Below are positions 56,041-64,000 of a stretch of DNA of 64,000 nt, piece by piece. The translations under genes were made by a program, and so were the position numbers. The notes beneath the pieces were generated by a model. It saw only the letters and a program-made list of their open reading frames with translations. It searched no databases and was not told the origin of the DNA. The DNA comes from Dama dama (lineage: Eukaryota > Chordata > Mammalia > Artiodactyla > Cervidae), in the NCBI RefSeq assembly GCF_033118175.1, contig NC_083701.1:67107001-67171000 (forward strand). Direction: 5' to 3'. Position 1 is the stretch's first letter. Each line of letters begins with the position of its first letter.

Positions 56041-58795
56041 TCATAATGAGCTATATGAGCTTATATATATTGTCTATCAAATGTGTTTTAAGTGTTTATC
56101 ATATTTTTGTCAAATACTTTTCCAGTTTGTTACTTAATTTTAGTCATGTGTAACATGTATTATTGTATGTAATTTTTTATTTTAAAAGTTGCATATTCAC
56201 TGAATAAATTAATACAGAACCACATATACATATATTTAAACATATATACTAAATATATATACTGAGCCTTCTCGTACTGCTAAAGGTGTATGTGGTGATT
56301 TTTTGACATTTAAAATTTTAAGCTTTTTATCAAATCTATAGAACTTTTCCTTTGTTAATTTCTTCCATTTGTTTATACTTAGAAAGACCTTCCCACACAG
56401 AAATCAGAGGTGGAGGGGAGGCTGAGCAAGTATGGAGAAATCTCTTGAGATCAGTTGGGCATGAGATTATTGTGGTATGGACTGGGATCATGGCTTAGAG
56501 ATAAACAGAGGTGGACAGATCCACATGTAATTTGGAAGTTGACTTACAGACAGATTCATTGGGGATGGGGGCGGGTAATGGAGAAAAGAGAGAAATAAAT
56601 AATGACCTAGATTTTTGACATAAGCAGCTGATGGAATGAGGGTATCTTTTTCACATTCCTAAACCAAAAAATGTGAATTCTTTATAGGGTGATTGAGGGA
56701 ATTTTGGTATGTGATACTTTCCCAATGATATTCATCCCCATGGGATCCCCCTTCAACAGGATCCTTGAATATGGGCTGGCACAGCACTTCGTCTTCATTC
56801 TTTGGCCTGCCATGGTTTAATGTGCCTGCCTACTTTCAGGAATGTTCTCTTTGGGTTTACAAAGTACGCTTGAGCTTGCCCCACGTTCTCTTTGATGACT
56901 TCTTCCTAGGTGCGAATGTGAGCTAGAGTTTTCCATTTCTCAGTCACTGGGCGCTTCGGGAGCAGGGTTTTGGGCACCAGGGGATCACACGCACAGGTGG
57001 CGAGGCGGTCCTCAGTGCTTTCTCTGGTTATCAGATTGTTGCAAGGAGGGCCCTCGGGCACTTCCTGCTGACTGGTGCTGTGTAACTCCCCACCACCTTT
57101 TATTTCAACATTCGGGTCATGAAAGGAGAACTTGGTTTATGAGTGTGTGGCCTGGAATAGCTAGTTTGGAACTAATCAGTAAAAAACAGCATCAGCAAGT
57201 TTATTATTACGTTGCGATTGCACAGACCAGTGCCCAGTGAAGCTTCCTGTCTGCCTTGAACTGCACAAACAGGTTCAGAGGACAAGGTTGTTTCAGAGCA
57301 TCACGGCAAAGTCACAGTGCCTAACTCCAGGGGAAGAAATAAAGCTCCCTGAAAGCTCCCTGCCTCTGACCCTTGTACCGTAATGCTATCTGATGCCTGC
57401 ATATGACTCTCTCCCTTAACAACCCAGAAAAGACACCTCTCACTTCCTGCCAAAAGCGCACACACACACACACAGTTGCTTCTCTGAGAGTGACGATGGC
57501 TTGTGAGCAGCCGTGTCTTCTAGCAACCAGTAGCAATGTGCCAACAAGGGAAAAAGTTCACTAGAGTTAGAAATGTCATCTGTGGTCTTGGAACAGCTTT
57601 TCTGGGCCAAACTAACTGATCCTTCTAGGGAAATAAGCAGTCTAGGTCTTTCAAACATGATATTCTAGCTAATTCACAATTCTGTTGTGTAACCAAAGGT
57701 CACACCTACAGGCAAATTACGTGTTTGTCACTAAGGAGATTTCCATCAGGCAAACAAAATACTGTGGGATCACGGTGCTCCCTCTTCCTGGAATGTCCTT
57801 GTGTGCTACTTCTACAAGGAGGCCATTTGGCCATGCTCCCAAATCCAGCCTTTGACCAGTCACCTCCTGCCTCCTCAGATGCTCGACAGAGCTATGCTGG
57901 CAAAAACACTGTCTATTACTCTGTTTATATAAGCCCCACTGCTGAGCTGTCTGGATCACCCCAGAGGCCAAAAAAAGACATAGATAAACCCAACAGAAGT
58001 AGTGAGACCCAAGTCCTAGGTCAAGAGATAAAGCTGCAACTGAGGCTTTCCTGAGTTTGGGGTAGCAGAAGAAACTCAAGCTTTATCCTTATTACCAAAT
58101 GTCCCAATCCCCTTTTCCCACCCCATAGATTTCCACTTATCACCCACTGAATCCCCATTCAAATGCCTCTTCCTTTCTGAACTTTCCTTGACCACAGCCA
58201 CATCCAAGAGAAATGAGTGGTTCCTTAATTTGTGATTCAGTAGCAATGGGTGTGTGTTTCTCTTTGATCACATTATTTGGTCTTATTGTGGTAATCTGTT
58301 TACATGGCCCTCTTCCCAGACTCCAAGAGTAGACTCTGTTTTATTCCTCTTTTTATTTCCAGGGCCTGGCTGAGTTCCCAGCATTGGGAGGTGTTCTGAA
58401 GCCATGCATTGTTCTGAAGCCATGAAGGGCATTGTTCTGAAGCCATGTTTTTTGGCACTGGAATCAAGGTACCTGGTGTACAGTTTGCGCACTGCACAGA
58501 CATGCCTGGGCTTGGGGGTAAGTGGTGGTCTCGGGTGCCAAGTGTGAAGGGTGCCTTGCTCTCACCCAGAGGCGCAAGTTGGCAGGGCTGCATGAGCCTC
58601 GAGGAGGGCCTCCTCTGAATTTGCACTAGGATGCTGTATAGACTTGCACTCTTTGCTACTGGAAGACCTAACCCGCCACTTTAAGAATGGCAGAATGTGA
58701 AGAAATTCGAGCTTGAAAAGAACAGCTCCCCTTGTGAAAAGTTTCCACAACTCATTTCATTAAGCCTTCCAGTTACCTGATTTTGGAGAGTGTTG
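56041..58795. other. Upstream flank, no gene recognised
   Basis: A long unique-looking stretch. It has TA-rich sequence at 56215-56260, a (CA)n of about eight units at 57460-57476 and a possible L2 trace at about 58110-58210. Short chance frames lack recognisable domains. Confidence 0.35.
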
Positions 58796-59003
58796 AAAGT
58801 GTGAGTCTCTCGGTCATGTCTGACTCTCTGCGACCTCATGGACTCTAGCCCACAAGGCTCCTCTGTCCATGGAATTCTCCAGGCAAGAGTACTGAAGTGG
58901 GTAGGTATTCCCTTCTCTAGGGGATCTTTCCAACCCAGGGTTCGAACCTGGGTCTCTTGCATTGCAGGTGGATTCTTTACCATCTGAACCACCAGGGAAG
59001 CCC
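58795..59003 (-). repeat. Bov-tA SINE
   Basis: A full reverse-complement element from ctctcggtcatgtctgactc to the tRNA end ctgaaccaccagggaagccc. Confidence 0.9.
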
Positions 59004-59029
59004 AAAATGAATCATTCTTTTCAGTGTAG

Positions 59030-59975
59030 TGTTCAGTTCAGTTCAGTTCAGTCGCTCAGTCGTGTCCAACTCTTTGCGACTCCATGAACCACAGCACGCC
59101 AGGCCTCCCTGTCCATCACCAACTCCCAGAGTTTACCCAAACTCATGTCCATTGATTTGGTGACTCCATCCAACCATCTCATCCTCTGTCGTCCCCTTCT
59201 CCTCCTGCCCTCAATCTTTCCCAGCATCAGGGTCTTTTCAAATTAGTCAGTTCTTCACATCAGGTCGCCAAAGGATTGGAGTTTCAGCATCAGTCCTTCC
59301 AAAGAATATTCAGGACTAATTTCCTTTAGGATTGACTGGTTGGATCCCCTTGCAGTCCAAGGGACTCTCAAGAGTCTTCTCCAACACCACAGTTCAAAAG
59401 CATCAGTTCTTCGGCACTCAGCTTTCTTTATAGTCCAACTCTCACATCCATACGTGACCACTGGAAAAACCATAGCCTTGACTAGACAGACCTTTGTTGG
59501 CAATGTAATGTCTCTGCTTTCTAATACGCTGTCTAGGTTGGTCATAACTTTCCTTCCAAGGAGTAAGCGTCTTTTAATTTCATGGCTGCAATCACCATCT
59601 GCAGTGATTTTGGAGCCCAGAAAAATAAAGTCAGCCACCATTTCCACTGTTTCCCCATCTATTTGCCATGAAGTGACAGGACCAGATGCCATGATCTTAG
59701 TTTTCTGAATGTTGAGCTTTAAGCCAACTTTTTCACTCTCCTCTTTCATCAAGAGGCTCTTTAGTTCTTCTTCACTTTCTGCCATAACGGTGTTGTCATC
59801 TGCATATCTGAGGTTGTTGATATTTCTCCCAGCAACCTTGATTCCAGCTTGTGCTTCCTCCAGCCCAGCGTTTCTCATCATGTACTCTTCATATAGGTTA
59901 AATAAGCAGGTGACAATATACAGCTTTGACATACTCCTTTTCCTATTTGGAACCAATCTGCTGTAGGGGTAAATA
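59030..59975 (-). mobile_element. BovB (RTE) LINE 3' third with a long open reverse-transcriptase frame
   Basis: On the minus strand 59255-60100 is open for 281 codons. From about codon 60 on it is BovB reverse transcriptase, including NNLRYADD (catalytic Asp pair intact) and the C-terminal GCESWTIKKAECRRTDAFELW. The frame breaks near QSFGDLM before the normal end. The first about 50 codons are flank from a polypyrimidine tract. It is 5'-truncated and so not autonomous. Confidence 0.92.
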
Positions 59976-60334
59976 GGAGCCCAAGAGCTTATGATGTCTC
60001 TTCTTTCTCTTCTTGCCTTCATTCTCCATCTCCTCCTGTTTCTTCTCTTCTTCTTTTCTCTTTTGGCACTTGCATTAGGTTTTGCAACCACAACTTTCAA
60101 GATCAGTTCAATACAATTTATATTTAATAAGCATCTTTACCCGTGTGTGGCATCTGGGCTGTTCTTAGTCGCTCAGTCGTGGGATCTAAATTCTTTTCCA
60201 CTCCCACACATCTTCTTCCCAGGTGTTTCCTTGTCTGCTCCCACACTACTAGATTGGGGGCACCTTGAGGAAAGGAAACAAGTCTCAGTCTTACTTGTTT
60301 TTACTCCCTGGATTTATAGTAGAGTAAGTAGTTG

Positions 60335-60530
60335 CTCGGGCTTCCGTGGTGGCTTAGTGGTGAAGGAGACCCAGGTTGGATCCCTGGGTCAGAAAGATCC
60401 CCTGGAGGAGGGCATGGCCACCCACTGTAAGTACACTTGCCTGGAGTATCCCATGGACAGAGGAGACCGGCAGGCTGCAGTCCACGGGGTTGCACAGAAT
60501 CGGACACAACAGAAGCGACTAAGCCGGAGC
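60335..60530 (+). repeat. Bov-tA SINE
   Basis: Sense element from gggcttccgtggtggcttag to gggttgcacagaatcggac. It is flanked by agtaagtagtt (60323-60333) and agtaagtcgtt (60531-60541). Confidence 0.9.
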
Positions 60531-60544
60531 AGTAAGTCGTTTCT

Positions 60545-62085
60545 CAATACGTGTTTTTAAAATGAAAGTTATTGAATGAATAGAGATAATAAGTGACAAG
60601 AAGCCTTCCACCCTGTGATATTTTATTTAAAATTTCTGAAATAAACATCAAAATATTAACATTTTCTAAATTAGGGTAGGAGATATGAGTATACATGATC
60701 TTTATACTATTTTTCATATTTGAAAATTTCTGTAGTATTTAAAAACCAAGATGAGTAATGAAGATGATAGCAGTATGATAGAAATGTCTTTCTTCAAGGA
60801 TCTCATCACTTAATTAGGGAAGTGTTCCAAAGACACCTGCTTGCAGAAGTCTGGTGGGCTGTACATTTTTAGGGGTTGACTGGCTTGCATTTAAAAAAAA
60901 AAAAAAAGCAAATAGGTCTAAACCTTGAAAAGCAGGAGTTGATACCACTTGTCCAGTTTGCAAGGTATCCTAGGAATGAACAGATAAGCACTTTTGGTAT
61001 TTTTTAATACACATCCATGCACATTCATGACGATGAAACATGGTCAACAAGAACTGGATGGATTCCAAGCAGCATGGTGTTGACTAGCTGTATACCTGGG
61101 GGTGGGTGGAAAGCCTCTTGAGAACGGCGGCAAAATATCTGTTTCCTCCTTAAGGTCAGATCTCCTCTTTGTCTTCTCCATCCTACACTCTCCCTGGAAT
61201 ATTGATCTGTATGGACCACATCAGTGGATGCTCGTGACTCTGCCTTCTGGTTGGGTTCAACTAGAAGTCAGAGGAAGGGAAGCAGAAGAAGGTCAGTTTG
61301 CTTCATCCCTTTGTTTCCTTCCTATGAAGTTGCCTCCAGCTGGCAGTGTCCCTCGACTAAAGGTCATTGCTTCTCTCATGTAGAGTGGCAGTGATACACG
61401 ACTCCATGTCTCTGTCTCTCTCTGTCTCTCTCTTGGGTCCAGGAAACATCTCTTCTTCTCATCCCTGTGGGCCTGGGTATTACAGGCTCATTAAGAAGTG
61501 CCTTAAGCCTGCACACATACAGCTTTGAAAACAGTCCCTTTGTATATAAAACATCCCAATTTAGCCTCTTCTGAGTGGGCCATCTGTTTCCTTTTGCGAT
61601 TCTGATTAATCAAGGCTTGAACCATGACATCTAAGTTTTACCTCCTCACCGGTGGCTAGCACCCATGTTTCTCTCCTTCACTTAGCAGATGCCAGGAGAG
61701 AACTTCAGAGAATTCCCTTTAAATACTAAACTCCTCTCTACCTGGTGTCCTCTGCTTTTTTCTAATTCTTTTCATCATCTTCTTTTCTGCCACAAAGTCA
61801 TATAAACTGAAAAGTTAAATTACTAAGAAACACTTGAAAACATATTGTCAGCATGCAATAATTACAGTCCTCCTTTAATAAATTCTACCCTCTGATGACT
61901 TTTGATCAGCTTGTAATCCTCATACATTAGTACACTAGTATATACAAATATTTAATCATCAGAGAGGGAAATCTAAACTTTCATTCCACCATGTAATGAT
62001 GAAAAGGGAATGTGTGTAATTTAGTGTAATTTGAAATATTATGGAAAGCAACAATCAGTGGAAATGGAAATGTCTGGGATAATGC
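60545..62085. other. Upstream flank, no gene recognised
   Basis: About 60560-60770 looks like an old L1M 3' UTR. A (TCTCTG)n tract lies at about 61405-61435. The remainder was not identified. Confidence 0.35.
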
Positions 62086-62089
62086 CCTG

Positions 62090-62335
62090 GGCCTGGCCAG
62101 TGATGTCTGGTGAAACCCACAATTCCTCAAGGCCTTCACACATACTGGTCCCTCTGCCTGAATACTCTGCCTGCCTCTCCCACTCTTCATCTGGCTAATT
62201 CCCATTTATCCTTCAGCAAACTACTTTAATGTCACAACCTCAGATAAATCTCTGATCCAAGTCTAAATTAACCCTCAAGTCTAAATTAACCTCCTGTCAA
62301 TTCTCTGATAGAACCCAGTTCTTTTCCTTTATCAT
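62090..62335. repeat. L2 LINE remnant (probable)
   Basis: aaggccttcacacatactgg, tccctctgcctgaatactctgcctgcc and tttatccttcagcaaactac match the L2 3' region in order. Confidence 0.6.
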
Positions 62336-62339
62336 AATT

Positions 62340-62553
62340 GTGTGTGTGTTAGCTTCTCAGTCATGTCCAACTCTTTGGGACCCCATGGACTGTAGCCCGC
62401 CAGACTCCTCTGCCCATGGGATTCTCCAGGCAAGAATACTGGAGTGGGTTGCCATTTCCTTCTCCAGGGGATCTTCCTGACCTAGGAATCAAACTCAGGT
62501 CTCCTACATTGCAGGCAGACTCTCTACCGTCTGAGCTACCAGGGAAGCCCCAT
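62340..62553 (-). repeat. Bov-tA SINE
   Basis: A full reverse-complement element from cttctcagtcatgtccaac to the tRNA end ctgagctaccagggaagcccc. Confidence 0.9.
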
Positions 62554-62559
62554 AGTTAC

Positions 62560-63685
62560 CACAACATAAAGTATATATTTATACCTATGTTCATTGTCCA
62601 ATGTCCATCTCACCTATGAGGACGGCAATCAGTTTTGTTTGACTCTCCCACTATGTTTGAATTCCTTATCAATATCGGGGCCCCAACCAATAGTCATGAA
62701 ATAAATGAACGCACGAAGTTCTGAGAAAAGAAGAGCCACTGCACTTATGAATTATAATTCCATTTATAGTACTGTCATCAAAGGTGGATTATTTGTGTTC
62801 CTTAACTTTAAGAGGCTGTCCCTAGACAAATTAAAATAAATCTATTTACTTATCTACTGTAGATTTGCATTTTATGAGTCACATTTTGTTCCAAGAAGGC
62901 AAAGCCCAGCCAAGAACTTGTCATAAACAGTCCTAAAGGAAAAAAAAAAAGTACTTTCTTAAAATTATAATTAGATGTTCTAGGGGATACCTGCTCTTTT
63001 TGCCTTCTCAACGTCCTTTGCATTCTTTAGAAGCAAGGACCACCATGTGTGACCTCTCTGGGTTGTGCACTCCCTGACTCCAGGAGGTCCCGTTCACATA
63101 CACTACATCGTGAATTAGCGGTCTGAAGCTGGGCAGCATGGTGGCCCTGACATCACTCTTCCTGTTGGTGAACGCTTCTCATACACCGTATCATTCAGTC
63201 CGTGCATGGGCTCCCTTGCCAAAGAGATGAACACGTGATCCAAGCCAGTTGATCAAAAAACTATCTCTAGAAATCATCGCTACTTATTGTAGGACTACAT
63301 ATAAATCGGGATTTCCAGCACTGAGAAGCATGAACGTCTCAAGCTGCGAGAAGCCCTTTTGCCACATAAAGACAAAAAACCTGTCTGTGAGGGACATCAA
63401 CATACAGGAAGGCCGAACTGAAAGAAGGAAAACATGAAACAGATTTTTGATGCTCAGAGCTGATCCCCAGCCCAGCCTAAACTACTCCTGGGCTTTTCAG
63501 TTTTGTGATCTGGTTAAGTTCCCTCCCTTGTTTAGTCAAGTTTGAGTTGAACCTCTGTTACTTACAACTCCAAGAGCACTGGCTAATACAGATACATAAT
63601 TGAAATCATAAATGAGGAACTTGGACCTTGTATTCTGCTTAACGGGAAACTAAATTTGCTGCTTGTGACAACAATGACATCACGT
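62560..63685. other. Upstream flank, not identified
   Basis: No gene was recognised. The part at 63240-63440 contains a 62-codon chance frame and may be an old LTR or DNA-transposon remnant. Confidence 0.3.
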
Positions 63686-63689
63686 ATCT

Positions 63690-64000
63690 GCCTACTGCCC
63701 TCCAATTGCTTCTCATGGTGCCCAGAAAAAAGCTGTCTGTCCACACACATGGCCAGTAGATCTCTACACGGTCTGACCTGACCTCCTCCGACTCCCCCTG
63801 CCTTTCGCTCACTGTGCATCAGGAATCCTGACCTTGGTGACCCTTATAAGGGCCAAGCATGCTGCCACCAGAGATTATTTGCACTTGACATTTCCTTGCC
63901 TGGTACAGGCTTCTCCCAGTTTACCTGCTTGACTATATTCTGTTCTCTGTTCATATGTGAACTTCCCTCATCATCCCATCCAACAATCTTTTCCTCTCTG
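63690..64000. repeat. L2 LINE remnant (probable), runs off the window
   Basis: ccctccaattgcttctcatgg, tagatctctacacggtctgacc and tttccttgcctggtacaggcttctcccag follow L2 3' order. Confidence 0.5.

Overview
This is vertebrate nuclear DNA from a ruminant, most likely cattle or a close bovid. The reasons are many BovB (RTE) LINEs with their derived Bov-tA and BOV-A2 SINEs, a ruminant-type L1 3' end, cetartiodactyl tRNA SINEs of CHR-2 type, and a mammalian intron-exon structure. No bacterial-type operons, CRISPR arrays or RNA genes were recognised.

One protein-coding gene is present. NDUFAF6, a mitochondrial complex I assembly factor of the squalene/phytoene-synthase fold, lies on the minus strand from its start codon at 41446 to its stop at 2288. 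Its whole coding sequence is in the window. Nine coding exons can be placed to the base by reading frame and splice sites, and together they give 333 residues. The start lies in a CpG island (about 41.1-41.7 kb). Intron 2 appears to start with GC instead of GT.

Three retrocopies of other genes' mRNAs are present, all on the plus strand. FAM151A (20102-22017, intron 3 of NDUFAF6) is nearly full length with clear target-site duplications (TSDs), but is broken by two stops and a frameshift. RBBP8/CtIP (about 32755-34996, intron 1) is 5'-truncated, yet one long frame stays open through two frame changes that cancel. TRIAP1 (about 51148-52256, upstream of the promoter) has lost its start codon and an internal segment. 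A fourth small poly(A)-tailed insert (26312-26524) has perfect TSDs but an unrecognised parent.

Layout: 1-2287 is the 3' UTR or downstream flank; 2288-41446 is the gene, with introns full of nested repeats; 41447-64000 is the upstream flank. The flank holds only repeats and the TRIAP1 retrocopy: a near full-length BovB (about 47.9-50.9 kb), a BovB 3' half (59.0-60.0 kb), MLT1-type LTRs, L2, MIR and tRNA SINEs. I saw no further gene there.

The most informative structures are records of retrotransposition: an L1 with a 62-bp candidate 3' transduction inside a BovB, two almost body-less poly(A) insertions bounded by TSDs, repeated insertion into one target site at 13.3-13.8 kb, and a mariner nested in an old L1. 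I found no evidence of a novel multi-gene system. Repeat family names rest on remembered consensus features and their boundaries are approximate.
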